From positions 1 through 64,000 of the forward strand of contig SEHB01000001.1 of the NCBI GenBank assembly GCA_004143945.1: a stretch of DNA of 64,000 nucleotides, written 5' to 3'. A program made the position numbers and the translations under genes. This document shows positions 15,964 through 26,500 of the stretch, piece after piece; positions within the stretch are counted from its first letter, which is position 1; each line of letters starts with the position of its first letter. The notes beneath the pieces are model-generated. The model ran no database searches, was not told the origin of the DNA, and worked only from the letters and a program-made list of their open reading frames with translations. The stretch comes from Lysobacteraceae bacterium. Lineage in GTDB: Bacteria; Pseudomonadota; Gammaproteobacteria; Xanthomonadales; Rhodanobacteraceae.

Positions 15964-18747
15964 CTATTGGCAGCCGGCCGGCGCGGGCGTCACGCGCGTG
16001 AGGTCGAGGCTGCCGCTGCGACCGGCGAACGCACCGCTCGTGTAGCGGTAGTCGAGCCGCGCGGCCGTGCACGAGGTGAACGCGAGGTCGGCCGTTCCGA
16101 CCTGCACGGTGTCGGTATCGGCGGGGCCGTCGAACACGCCGCCGCGGCTCTCGAACAGGCCGATGTCCTCGAGCGCGCGCGCGCCCGCGGGAAACGCGGC
16201 CTGCAGCGTGATCCAGCGCTGGCCCGCGGGGCCGGCGACCGAACCGGCAGCGAATGTGTACCACGCGCCGAACAACAGCGTCTGCGCTGGCGAGACGTCG
16301 AGCACGAGGCCCTGTCCGCCGGTACCGAAATCGGCCCAGGTCCCGGCGTAGCGCGCATCCGCGGGCGTCGACGGCGGGGGTTGCGTGGTGGCGCAATCGA
16401 CGTTCGAGAGCAGGCGCTGCAGCGGGATCGTGCCACTGCGACCACTGTCGTCGAAGCGGTACTCGAGCTGCGCGCGGTCGCAGGCTTCGAGCACGAACCA
16501 CGCATGGCCGACCGCGCGCGTGGTGGTCGACTGCGCGTGGTCGAAGCGCCCGCCCGTCGTCTCGTAGATCGGCAACGCCGCGCCGGCGACATCGCCGGCC
16601 GCGCCCTGCAGCGTGTACCAGCGTTGCGAGCCGTCGTCGGCGAACGTGAACCAGCCGGCGAACAGGTTGCCGGTCTGCGCATTGAAGAAGTCGGGCGAGA
16701 CGTCGACGACCAGCCCCTGGCTGTCGGTCGCGGGATTCGCCCATGAACCGCTGATGCCGCGCTGGTTGAGTCGCGTGCCGGCCGATGCCGGATCCATCCA
16801 GGCCTCGAGCAGCCGCGTCGCATCCGGCGAGCCGAGCCCGGTCACGAGGTCGTGGCCGTGGCCGATCGCATGGCCGCGCAATGCCGCCGCGCCTTGCGCA
16901 CCCGGCGTGCTGTTGTTGCAGGTCGACGGAATATCGAGATCGCAGGCTGCTGCATCGATCGGCGCGACATCGCGCAGTGCGCGGTTCAGCGGATTGCCCG
17001 CGATCGCGTAGAGGCGCGGATTGAGGTTGCCCTGCGGCGCGCCCGCGCGCTGGTTGAGCATCGCGGCGATTCCCGCCATCGACGGCGCCGATGCCGAGGT
17101 GCCGCCGCCGATCATGAAGTGGAACGCGCCGTTGTCGTCGCGCACGCATGAGCCGCCGAACGCGGCCATGCAATGGAAGTAGCCGGTATGCGCCGATGCA
17201 TTGAGCGCGACGTCGGGCACGTAGCGCCCCGTGCGTTCGAACGGGATGCCGGCGCCGACCTGCCAGTCCGGCGTCGCGAAGCGTGCACTGACGCCGCCGC
17301 CGCTCGCAGCGACCTGTGCGGCGCCTTCGCGATTGATCGGCTGGTTCCAGCCGCGCTCGGGAATGTGGCCGAGCGCGGACGTGAATCCGGGTCCGTTGCT
17401 CTGGCTCCAGTACGTGCCGGCGGGAGCGGTGTCGTCGGCGAGCTCGGTGCCGCCGACGCAGGTCACGTGCGGCGAACTGCACAGCAAGTTGACGCTGTGG
17501 CGACGATCGCCGTCCGGTGGCTGGTGGTGCGGCGAGCAGTCGCCCGCGCCCGCATCGCCCGAGGCCGCGAACACCGAAATCCCGCGCATCGCCGCGTCGC
17601 CGAACATCTCGTTGACATAGGCCGCCGCGCCTGCGCTGTTGTCGGCCTCGCAGGTGCCCCAGCTGATGCTGACGACGCGCGCGGGCAGGGGTTCGGCCCA
17701 CACCGCGTGCTCGATCGCGAGGATCACGCCATCGACGCCGTCAGTCTCGCCGCTGGTCACGAGCTTGATGCGCGCGCCGGGTGCCGCGCCGCCCGCGAGC
17801 GAGACGTCCATCGTCGCTTCGACCTGGTCCATCCGCGCGTCGTCGTCATCGTCGCAAGCGGGTTCGCCGACCTCACCGCAGTGGTCGGCCGGCGGTCCGG
17901 GATCGGTGCCGTCCTGCGCGATCACGGTGTCGAACGCCATCGCGGGCAATGCCGCGCGTGCGCGGAACTCGGCGATGTCGGGCGCGTGCACGCGCGTGCG
18001 CGCGACGACCGCGATCGATTGCCCGCTGCCGTCATGGCCCTGCGCGTGCGCGCCCTCGAGGCCGTACAGCACCGCGAAATCACCGGGGAAGATGTAGTGC
18101 TCGCAGCCTCCAGCGCCGCACATGCTCGCCTTCGCGCGCGCGCGCTCGAGTGACGCGGAATCACGCCGCTGCGGCGGCATCGCGCGCGCATGCAGGCGCA
18201 GCGTTTCGATGCCGACGACATGTTCGACGCGCGCAGCGATGGCGTCCGGAAGCGAAGGCGCGGTGCGCGGCGCGATGCGCTTGCGCCCGGCGACTTCGTA
18301 TTCGGCCAGGCGCGTCGCGAACGCGCGCTCGACATCCTCGACGCGGCCGCCGAAGCGCAGGATGCGTCGCGTCGGCGACACCGACTCGAGTTCCAGTCCT
18401 TCGCTCGCGAGCCAGCTCGACACGGCCGCGATTTCCGCTGCATCGGCGCCGAAGCGTTCGCCGATCTCGTGGGGTTCGAGCCACTGCGCGTGCAGCGGCG
18501 AGGCCGGGTCCTGCAACGCGGCGAGGTGAGCATCGAATGCCTGCTGGCGTTCCTCGCTGCGGCGCAGGACGAGGCCGAGGCGGGACAGCCTGCGCGAGGC
18601 GTCGAGCGCGCGCGGCGCGCCCGCGGCCTTGGTCCACGCCGGAAGTGCCGCATCGAACGGGGTGCGCGACGCGCCGGCCGCGGCTGCGCCGCCGCAGGTG
18701 CCTGCGAGGGCGAGTGACAGCAGGAACGGGATCGTGGGTCGGGTCAT
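15964..18747 (-). CDS. Secreted S53 (sedolisin/pro-kumamolisin) peptidase with duplicated C-terminal module
   Basis: A 927-residue exported pre-pro-protease. In order: signal peptide (FLLSLALAGTCGGAAAA), pro-kumamolisin activation domain (residues about 30-200), peptidase domain (about 205-665) and two copies of a roughly 110-residue beta module. Sedolisin catalytic signatures are visible: Glu/Asp in DQVEATMDVSLAGGAAPG, the oxyanion Asp in FAASGDAGAGD and the Ser in MIGGGTSASAPSMAG. Sedolisins are acid-active serine-carboxyl endopeptidases. The C-terminal modules start at SQGLVVDVSPDFF and GQGLVLDVSPAQT, and each contains a G-W-[FY]-T-F-A strand and an RW[YI]TLQ strand. The protein ends in PAGCQ without the DGF tag. 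Cys pairs in both modules suggest disulfides. Confidence 0.9.
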   Translation of the reverse strand: MTRPTIPFLLSLALAGTCGGAAAAGASRTPFDAALPAWTKAAGAPRALDASRRLSRLGLVLRRSEERQQAFDAHLAALQDPASPLHAQWLEPHEIGERFGADAAEIAAVSSWLASEGLELESVSPTRRILRFGGRVEDVERAFATRLAEYEVAGRKRIAPRTAPSLPDAIAARVEHVVGIETLRLHARAMPPQRRDSASLERARAKASMCGAGGCEHYIFPGDFAVLYGLEGAHAQGHDGSGQSIAVVARTRVHAPDIAEFRARAALPAMAFDTVIAQDGTDPGPPADHCGEVGEPACDDDDDARMDQVEATMDVSLAGGAAPGARIKLVTSGETDGVDGVILAIEHAVWAEPLPARVVSISWGTCEADNSAGAAAYVNEMFGDAAMRGISVFAASGDAGAGDCSPHHQPPDGDRRHSVNLLCSSPHVTCVGGTELADDTAPAGTYWSQSNGPGFTSALGHIPERGWNQPINREGAAQVAASGGGVSARFATPDWQVGAGIPFERTGRYVPDVALNASAHTGYFHCMAAFGGSCVRDDNGAFHFMIGGGTSASAPSMAGIAAMLNQRAGAPQGNLNPRLYAIAGNPLNRALRDVAPIDAAACDLDIPSTCNNSTPGAQGAAALRGHAIGHGHDLVTGLGSPDATRLLEAWMDPASAGTRLNQRGISGSWANPATDSQGLVVDVSPDFFNAQTGNLFAGWFTFADDGSQRWYTLQGAAGDVAGAALPIYETTGGRFDHAQSTTTRAVGHAWFVLEACDRAQLEYRFDDSGRSGTIPLQRLLSNVDCATTQPPPSTPADARYAGTWADFGTGGQGLVLDVSPAQTLLFGAWYTFAAGSVAGPAGQRWITLQAAFPAGARALEDIGLFESRGGVFDGPADTDTVQVGTADLAFTSCTAARLDYRYTSGAFAGRSGSLDLTRVTPAPAGCQ

Positions 18748-18842
18748 CGGGGACGGCTGCGTCGCGGAAACATCGGACCTTGCCGCAGCAGCCGGGTGGC
18801 TGCAAGCCTCGCTTCGATTGCGCAGGCCTGGCGGCGAGCGCG

Positions 18843-19098
18843 CCCTTCGACTCCGGCCTTCGGCCTGCGCTCAGGGCGAACGGATATTTCGATTTCGTTC
18901 GCGCTGAGCGCAGCGGCCGCAGGCGGGCGGAACATTCCATCTGTTCGCGCCGAGCGCAGCGACCGCAGGCCGCGGAATTCCTTCCGTTCGCGCTGAGCGC
19001 AGCGGCCGCAGGCCGCGGAGTCGAAGCGTCGGCTGCGGTGATTTCTCGCCCAGCGGGCCCTTCGACTCCGGCCTTCGGCCTGCGCTCAGGGCGAACGG
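18843..19098. repeat. Palindromic repeat cluster, family D (five units)
   Basis: The first and last units (18843-18881, 19059-19098) read CCTTCGACTCCGGCCTTCGG and then CCTGCGCTCAGGGCGAACGG. Three units between them (about 18898-18932, 18943-18980 and 18988-19028) are inverted and read CGTTCGCGCTGAGCGCAGCG and then GCCGCAGG. The cluster takes up much of the 568-bp gap between the S53 peptidase and the TPR gene, which are divergent. I see no gene in the rest of the gap (19099-19315). Confidence 0.8.
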
Positions 19099-19315
19099 TT
19101 CTCTCGCGGTCTGCGGGCGCAGCAGCCCGGGGTTGGGCGGCTTTCGATGTTCACGCCGCAGCGCCTGCATCGGTCCGACGAGTCGGTCCCGCACGTCGGC
19201 CCGGGCTGCGATCTGGCGTTGTTTGCACCACGAATGCGTATCACCCTTCGTCCCGGCCGTCCGGACGATCGTCCCGTGGCACCGGCTCAGCCCAGCCATC
19301 CAACGAGGAAGCGCC

Positions 19316-21106
19316 ATGATCCGTCCCATTCCGCTCGTCGCCGCGCTCGTCGCGGCGATTGCCGCAGGCGCTGCGTTCGCACTCGCGGCCCGCCAGGCGA
19401 CGCCGCGCGTCGCGAACGATCCGCTGTTCGAGGTCCCCGGTCCCGCCTGCGTTCCGAACGGAACGGGCCGTCCTCCGCTGCTGCAGGCGCTGGTGCTCGC
19501 GCAGTCGGAGACCCGGCCGTTCCCGCCGCAGCCGATGCGCGCGGCGGACGGCCTGCCGACGCGGTACGACGACCTCGGCAGCCTCGCGTTTCCGGCCGGC
19601 ACGAAGAATGCCGAGGCGCAGGCCTGGTTCGACCAGGGCCTGCGCTGGGCATTCGCGTTCAACCACGCGGAAGCGCAGCGCGCGTTCCGCGCCGCGCAAC
19701 AGGCCGATCCCGCGTTCGCGCTCGCGCACTGGGGCGAAGCCCTCGTGCTGGGTCCGAACATCAATGCGCCGATGATGCCCGAGGCGGTCGCGCCGGCGTG
19801 GGCCGCGCTCGGCAAGGCGGTGCAACTCGCGCCATCCGCGCCGGAGAAGGACCGCGCGCTGATCGAGGCGTTGCGCACGCGCTATACGTCCGATCCCGCG
19901 GCGGAGCGTGCAGTGCTCGATGGTGCGTTCGCGGACGCGATGAAGGCGGTGTCTGCGCGCTATCCCGACGACGACACGATCGCCACGCTCCATGCCGAGG
20001 CGATCATGGACACGCAGCCGTGGGACTACTGGGAAGCCGCCGGCACCCGTCCCAAGGCGCGCGCCGGCGAAATCTTGTCGACGCTCGAGACGGTGCTCGC
20101 GCGCAATCCCGCGCATCCGGGCGCGATCCATCTCTACATCCATGCGGTCGAGGCGTCGGCTGCGCCCGAGCGCGCGCTGCCGCATGCGCGCAGGCTCGCG
20201 GCGCTGATGCCCGGCGCGGGCCATATCGTGCACATGCCCGCGCACATCTATTTCCGGCTCGGGATGTATCGCGAGGCGCTTGCGGTCAACAAGACCGCGA
20301 TCGCGGCGGACGATGCGTACTTTCGCACGTCGCCGTCGGATCCGATGTACCGCTACGCGTACTACCCGCACAACATCCATTTCGTGCTGGTGTCGGCGCA
20401 GATGGGCGGCGATGGTCCGACCGCGATCGATGCCGCGACGCGCCTCGATGCTTCCCTCGGCGACGAGGTCGTCGCGGACTTCCCGTCGCTGGAGCCGATC
20501 AAGGCAGCGCCGTGGCTCGCGCATGCGGTATTCAGCGCGCCGGGCACGGTGCTCGCGCTGAAGGCGCCGCCCGCGAACCAGGTGCTGGTCTCGGCGCTCT
20601 CGCACTACGCGCGCGCGCTCGCGCACGTGGCCAACCGCGACGTGGAAGCGGCGCGCCGCGAGATCACGGCGATCACCAGGATCGAGGAGACGGCCGAGTT
20701 CAAGCCGTATGCCGACTGGCTCGTGCCGGGCAGGGAAATCGTGCAGACCGCGCGGCTCGTCGCGACCGCGCGCGTCGCCGACGCGGAAGGAGACCTCGCG
20801 GGCGCGGCCAAGGCCTACGAGGCCGCGATCGCGATCGAGGACTCGTTGTCCTACATGGAACCGCCGTACTGGTACTACCCGATCCGGCAGTCGCTGGGTT
20901 CGGTGCGCCTGCGCCAGGGCAAGCTCGACGAAGCCGAGCAGGCCTTGCGCGGATCGCTCGCGCGCGTGCGCGGCAATGGCTGGGCGCTGTCGGGCCTGGC
21001 CGAGGTCTACCGCCGCAAGGGCGACGAGGTGTCCGAACGCACGACGCGGCAGGCGTTCGAACGCGCATGGTTCGGCGGTTCCGCGCCTGCGGTCGAACGA
21101 CTGTAG
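19316..21106 (+). CDS. Exported TPR-repeat protein
   Basis: A 596-residue protein with an N-terminal hydrophobic signal or anchor (LVAALVAAIAAGAAFALAA), then helical repeats. The first repeat region has WFDQGLRWAFAFNHAEAQRAFRAAQQADPAFALAHWGEA. The C-terminal repeats include IRQSLGSVRLRQGKLDEAEQALRG. Conserved family positions include HPGAIHLYIHAVEAS and HMPAHIYFRLGMYREAL. The function is unknown; TPRs mediate protein contacts, and the signal places it in the periplasm or envelope. The start is ATG 19316 behind CGAGGAAG. The frame upstream to 19133 is not protein-like. Confidence 0.8.
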   Translation: MIRPIPLVAALVAAIAAGAAFALAARQATPRVANDPLFEVPGPACVPNGTGRPPLLQALVLAQSETRPFPPQPMRAADGLPTRYDDLGSLAFPAGTKNAEAQAWFDQGLRWAFAFNHAEAQRAFRAAQQADPAFALAHWGEALVLGPNINAPMMPEAVAPAWAALGKAVQLAPSAPEKDRALIEALRTRYTSDPAAERAVLDGAFADAMKAVSARYPDDDTIATLHAEAIMDTQPWDYWEAAGTRPKARAGEILSTLETVLARNPAHPGAIHLYIHAVEASAAPERALPHARRLAALMPGAGHIVHMPAHIYFRLGMYREALAVNKTAIAADDAYFRTSPSDPMYRYAYYPHNIHFVLVSAQMGGDGPTAIDAATRLDASLGDEVVADFPSLEPIKAAPWLAHAVFSAPGTVLALKAPPANQVLVSALSHYARALAHVANRDVEAARREITAITRIEETAEFKPYADWLVPGREIVQTARLVATARVADAEGDLAGAAKAYEAAIAIEDSLSYMEPPYWYYPIRQSLGSVRLRQGKLDEAEQALRGSLARVRGNGWALSGLAEVYRRKGDEVSERTTRQAFERAWFGGSAPAVERL

Positions 21107-21162
21107 CCATCGCATCGGCGCACCCTGCCGGCTACCATGCGGGCATCCGGCAGGGGAATCCG

Positions 21163-21915
21163 ATGGCGTCGACCAGCACCGCGTCCAGCGTGCGCGGCTT
21201 CCGTTACTACGACCTGCTCGTCGGCGGCATGGTCGCAGTGCTGCTCTGTTCGAACCTGATCGGTCCGGCCAAGGTCTGCACGGTCACGTTGCCGCTGCTC
21301 GGCGCGCTGAGTTTCGGTGCGGGCAACCTGTTCTTCCCGGTCAGTTACATCTTCGGCGACGTGCTGACCGAGGTGTACGGCTATGCGCGCGCGCGCCGCG
21401 CGATCTGGGCGGGCTTCGCGGGCCTTGCATTCGCGAGCTTCATGACCTGGGTCATCCTCTCGATGACGCCGAGCCCGGACGAGCCGTTCAACGCGACGTT
21501 GCAGCCCGCGCTCGAAACCGTGTTCGGCAGCACCTGGCGCATCGTCGCCGCGTCGATGGCAGGCTACTGGCTCGGCGACTTCACCAACTCCTACGTGCTC
21601 GCGAAAATGAAGGTGTGGACGCGCGGGCGCTGGCTGTGGACGCGCACGATCGGTTCGACGATGGTCGGGCAGGGCATCGACAGCCTCGTGTTCTACCCGA
21701 TCGCCTTCATCGGCATCTGGGAGGGCGAGACGATCCTCAAGGTGATCGCGTTCAACTGGACGATGAAGGTGCTGGTCGAGGTGGCCTTCACGCCGGTCAC
21801 CTACGCGGTCGTCGGATTCCTGAAACGGCGCGAAGGCGTCGACGTCTACGACGAGCGCACGCGCTTCACGCCGTTCAGCCTCAGGGACGAAGGGGAGTCG
21901 CACGGCGTGCGCTGA
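21163..21915 (+). CDS. yhhQ: Queuosine precursor transporter (VUT/YhhQ family)
   Basis: A 250-residue inner-membrane protein with about six transmembrane segments and the family signatures LLCSNLIGPAKV, GNLFFPVSYIFGDVLTEVYGY and RTIGSTMVGQGIDSLVFYPIAF. YhhQ-family proteins take up 7-deazaguanine precursors (preQ0/preQ1) for queuosine in tRNA. ATG 21163 follows CAGGGGAA at a suitable distance. A TACCAT hexamer 23 bases upstream may be its -10. REP elements begin eight bases after the stop. Confidence 0.88.
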   Translation: MASTSTASSVRGFRYYDLLVGGMVAVLLCSNLIGPAKVCTVTLPLLGALSFGAGNLFFPVSYIFGDVLTEVYGYARARRAIWAGFAGLAFASFMTWVILSMTPSPDEPFNATLQPALETVFGSTWRIVAASMAGYWLGDFTNSYVLAKMKVWTRGRWLWTRTIGSTMVGQGIDSLVFYPIAFIGIWEGETILKVIAFNWTMKVLVEVAFTPVTYAVVGFLKRREGVDVYDERTRFTPFSLRDEGESHGVR

Positions 21916-21923
21916 CTGCGCGC

Positions 21924-22120
21924 GAAGAGCTCGGGGCTGAAGCGCCTCCCACAAGGCATCGCCCTTCGGGCGAAGAGCTCGGGGCTGAAGCCCCTCCCAC
22001 AAGGCATCGACCTTCGGGCGAAGAGCTCGGGGCTGAAGCCCCTCCAACCGGGCATCGACACCAGGCCCGGGATGGGCGGCGAGGCTCTCGTGGGAGGGGC
22101 TTCAGCCCCGATCGATCGAG
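21924..22120. repeat. REP cluster, family A (three heads, one inverted unit)
   Basis: Three direct heads (GAAGAGCTCGGGGCTGAAGC...) begin at about 21924, 21971 and 22019. One inverted partner (CGTGGGAGGGGCTTCAGCCC) lies at about 22090. The cluster separates the convergent yhhQ and methyltransferase genes and could form hairpins that end both transcripts. Confidence 0.85.
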
Positions 22121-22140
22121 CGTGAGCTCCACGCGCGCGG

Positions 22141-22959
22141 TCAGGCGCGCCGCGCCGAGATCACCGGCACGTGCCAGACCGCGTAGTTCGGCGGCGTTTC
22201 GACCGCCGTGATCATCGAATCGAAATCCGCACGCACTTCGGCAGCGGCGCGCCCGCCTGCAGCGGCGAGCACGTCGACGTATCCGTCGCGCCACGCGCGC
22301 AGGATGCCGCCGAAGATCGCGCGCGGCACGCGTTCGGTGTCGACGATCACGTAGTCGACCGCGACGTCCCGGTAGCCGCGCGCCGCGAGCAGCGGCGGCG
22401 AATGCCGGCCGATGCGACCGTCGCAGCCGATCGATTCGAGGTAGGGCAGCACCACGTCGACCCAGAACCGGTCGGGGTCGTGCGCTCCGCGCGGCATGCG
22501 CAACATCGCATAGTCCTCGGACAGCAGGTGCAGCCAGCCGCCCGGACGCAACACGCGGCCGATCTCGTCGAGCACGCGCGGAAATTCCGGGACCGCCTGC
22601 GACAGGTGGCGGCACACCACGAGGTCGAAGCTCGCATCCGCATGGGCGAGCGCGAATGCGTCGCCGGTTTCGTAGTGCACGCGCGCTTCGAGGCCCGCGT
22701 TCGCCGCGCGCGCAAGCGCGAGGTTGCCGGCGAGGATGTCGACGCCGGTGAGCGCGGCGCGCGGATAGCGTCGCGCGAGCCGGCGCGTGATCTCGCCGGT
22801 GCCACAGCCGAGGTCGAGGATGCGCGGCGCTCCGTCGAGTGCGTAGCGATCGAACAGCGCCTGTTCCTGCGGCCAGATCGCCTGCGCCTGGAACGCGAGG
22901 TTGCGCGCCATCGACTCGTCGCCCATCTGCTCGGCTTGCGGATTGAGGTCGCGGTTCAT
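22141..22959 (-). CDS. Class I SAM-dependent methyltransferase
   Basis: A 272-residue protein with motif [17 protein letters not shown], the acidic end of strand 2 in [11 protein letters not shown], motif [12 protein letters not shown] and the motif III region [11 protein letters not shown] (methyltransferase 11/25 type). The C-terminal part ([21 protein letters not shown]) is family-specific. The substrate cannot be predicted. The start at ATG 22959 ([14 protein letters not shown]) is preferred over the longer frame to 23046, which has a low-complexity N-terminus. The gene is divergent from the luciferase-like gene at 23076. Confidence 0.85.
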   Translation of the reverse strand: MNRDLNPQAEQMGDESMARNLAFQAQAIWPQEQALFDRYALDGAPRILDLGCGTGEITRRLARRYPRAALTGVDILAGNLALARAANAGLEARVHYETGDAFALAHADASFDLVVCRHLSQAVPEFPRVLDEIGRVLRPGGWLHLLSEDYAMLRMPRGAHDPDRFWVDVVLPYLESIGCDGRIGRHSPPLLAARGYRDVAVDYVIVDTERVPRAIFGGILRAWRDGYVDVLAAAGGRAAAEVRADFDSMITAVETPPNYAVWHVPVISARRA

Positions 22960-23075
22960 TCCGGGTCCGGATGTGGCGGCGCGCCGATCATACGCGTCGT
23001 GATGCCGCGCGCGCGGCCAGCTCGAAATCGCGCTGTTCAGCCCCATCTCGGGTGGAGTGCCGTGCAGGAGTCCGC

Positions 23076-24056
23076 ATGATCCCCCTTTCGATCCTCGATC
23101 TCGCGCCGGTCTGCGAAGGCAGCGACGTCGCGACCTCGTTCCGCAATACGCTCGATCTCGCGCGCCATGCCGAACGCCTCGGCTACCGGCGCTACTGGCT
23201 CGCCGAGCACCACAACATGCCCGGGATCGCGAGTGCGGCGACCTCGGTACTGATCGGCCACGTCGCGGGCGGCACCACGACGATCCGCGTCGGTGCGGGT
23301 GGCATCATGCTGCCGAATCACGCGCCGCTGCAGGTGGCCGAGCAGTTCGGCACGCTGGCCTCGCTGTATCCCGATCGCATCGACCTCGGCCTCGGTCGCG
23401 CGCCCGGCACCGACCAGGCGACCGCGAAGGCGCTGCGTCGCTACTTCGACAGCGCCGAGGCATTTCCGAACGACGTGCTTGAACTCCTGGGTTACTTCGA
23501 GCCGGCGACGCCGGGGCAGGCAGTGCGCGCGGTGCCCGGCGCGGGCATCCCGGTGCCGGTCTGGCTGCTCGGCTCGAGCCTGTTCAGCGCGCGGCTCGCG
23601 GCCGCGCTCGGACTTCCATTCGCATTCGCCTCGCATTTCGCGCCCGACGCGATGGAAGTCGCGCTCGACCTGTACCGACGCGAGTTCCGTCCGTCCGCGC
23701 GACTGGATCGCCCGCACGCGATGCTGGCGTTGAACGCGATCGCCGCCGACACGGACGAAGACGCGCGGCGCCTGTTCACGACGCTGCAGCAGAGCTTCGT
23801 GAACCTGCGTCGCGGCAGGCTGGGACTGGTGCCGCCGCCGATCGACGACATCGAGGCGTACTGGACGCCGCAGGAAAAGGCCGGCGTGCAGAACGCGCTC
23901 GCCTGCTCGGTCGTCGGCAGTCCCGACACGGTGCGCGAGGGCCTGCGCGCATTCATTGCGCGCCACCGGCCGGACGAGCTCATGCTCACCGCGAACATCC
24001 ACGACCACGCGGCACGCGTGCGCTCATTCGAACTCGTCGCGGGCCTCGGGGTCTAG
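23076..24056 (+). CDS. LLM-class (luciferase-like) flavin-dependent oxidoreductase
   Basis: A 326-residue TIM-barrel protein. It opens [15 protein letters not shown], followed by [26 protein letters not shown] and [20 protein letters not shown], the signature of the single-domain LLM group (YhbW-type). These proteins use reduced FMN supplied by a partner reductase to oxidise small substrates; the actual substrate is unknown. CAGGAG at 23065-23070 supports ATG 23076. Confidence 0.88.
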   Translation: MIPLSILDLAPVCEGSDVATSFRNTLDLARHAERLGYRRYWLAEHHNMPGIASAATSVLIGHVAGGTTTIRVGAGGIMLPNHAPLQVAEQFGTLASLYPDRIDLGLGRAPGTDQATAKALRRYFDSAEAFPNDVLELLGYFEPATPGQAVRAVPGAGIPVPVWLLGSSLFSARLAAALGLPFAFASHFAPDAMEVALDLYRREFRPSARLDRPHAMLALNAIAADTDEDARRLFTTLQQSFVNLRRGRLGLVPPPIDDIEAYWTPQEKAGVQNALACSVVGSPDTVREGLRAFIARHRPDELMLTANIHDHAARVRSFELVAGLGV

Positions 24057-24171
24057 CGGACGGCTCGGCGATCCCTGATTGCGCGAGCCGGCACGCCGGT
24101 TCCTGGTCCAGATCAGGGCCGACTGCCGCGGGCGCCGGGAGGATGCCCCATCGCGGCGGCGGGGAGAGCTT

Positions 24172-24260
24172 GAACCACGCAGCACACGGAGAACACCGAG
24201 AAGAGCCAGTGCCTTGATCCGACCAGCCTGTTCTCCGTGTGCGCCGTGTTTCAGTCTTTG
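24172..24260. repeat. Palindromic repeat, family C
   Basis: The arms are TTGAACCACGCAGCACACGG then AGAACACCGAG, and, facing it, TGTTCTCCGTGTGCGCCGTG then TTTCAG. Together they form an interrupted inverted repeat of about 89 bp in the gap before the ABC-F gene. Related copies lie at 29165-29258, 43588-43660 and 48625-48662. Confidence 0.8.
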
Positions 24261-24296
24261 ATGCTTTGCCCGCGAGCCGCGACCGCCGCGAACGGC

Positions 24297-24302
24297 TACA
24301 AT
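24297..24302 (+). promoter_or_regulatory. Putative -10 element upstream of the ABC-F gene
   Basis: GGCTACAATGCGCG contains TACAAT, 27 bases before ATG 24330. No clear -35 element lies at the usual distance. Confidence 0.35.
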
Positions 24303-24329
24303 GCGCGCCTTCGCATCGCCGGCAACCCC

Positions 24330-25997
<1,668 letters not shown>

Positions 25998-26069
25998 CGC
26001 ATTTCTGCGCAGCGCCGACGAGGCGCTCCAGCGTGGTCGAGCGGTGTGCACGCGCCGAGGCGTACGGGT

Positions 26070-26099
26070 TGGTCGCGCACGGGGTGCGCTCCTACAATG
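26070..26099. repeat. Single REP, family B
   Basis: TCGCGCACGGGGTGCGCTCC followed by TACAATGC. On the minus strand it begins GTAGGAGC. Its outer end, CTCCTACAAT, supplies the -10-like TACAAT upstream of yajD. Confidence 0.7.
26093..26098 (+). promoter_or_regulatory. Putative -10 of yajD, formed by a REP end
   Basis: TACAAT lies 20 bases before ATG 26119, with TTGGTC at 26069-26074 as a weak -35 (18-base spacer). Both hexamers overlap the family B REP, which suggests that the repeat carried in part of a promoter. Confidence 0.35.
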
Positions 26100-26118
26100 C
26101 GGGTGGGCGGAGGCATCG

Positions 26119-26496
26119 ATGGACAAGCCACGTATCGACAACGCGAAGCTCGACCGCATCGTCGCGAAAGCGAGGCGCGAGGCCGAGCAGCGCGGCCACG
26201 GCTACCGCGAGCGCGCGCTCGGGATGTACCCGTGGATCTGCGGTCGATGCGCGCGCGAGTTCACGCGCGCGAACCTGCACGAACTCACCGTGCACCACCG
26301 CAACCATGACCACGACTTCAACCCGCCCGACGGCAGCAACTGGGAGCTGCTCTGCCTGTACTGCCACGATAACGAGCATTCGCGCTACATCGACCACATC
26401 GAGGGCGATGCGGGCGACGCGGGCGTCGCGCCCGCGACCGGCAATCCGTTCGCGGATCTCAAGGCGATGCTCGAACGCGGCGGCCGCAAGGGCTGA
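26119..26496 (+). CDS. yajD: YajD family HNH nuclease
   Basis: A 125-residue protein with the HNH architecture: CGRCAREFTRANLHELTVHHRNHDHDFNPPDGSNWELLCLYCHDNEH. Two C-x-x-C pairs bind the structural zinc, and the HHRNHDHD segment provides the metal-binding and general-base histidines. YajD is a widely conserved putative nuclease of unknown biological role. ATG 26119 follows GGCGGAGG at 26106-26113. It lies four bases upstream of a methyltransferase gene and may be co-transcribed with it. Confidence 0.9.
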   Translation: MDKPRIDNAKLDRIVAKARREAEQRGHGYRERALGMYPWICGRCAREFTRANLHELTVHHRNHDHDFNPPDGSNWELLCLYCHDNEHSRYIDHIEGDAGDAGVAPATGNPFADLKAMLERGGRKG

Positions 26497-26500
26497 TACG

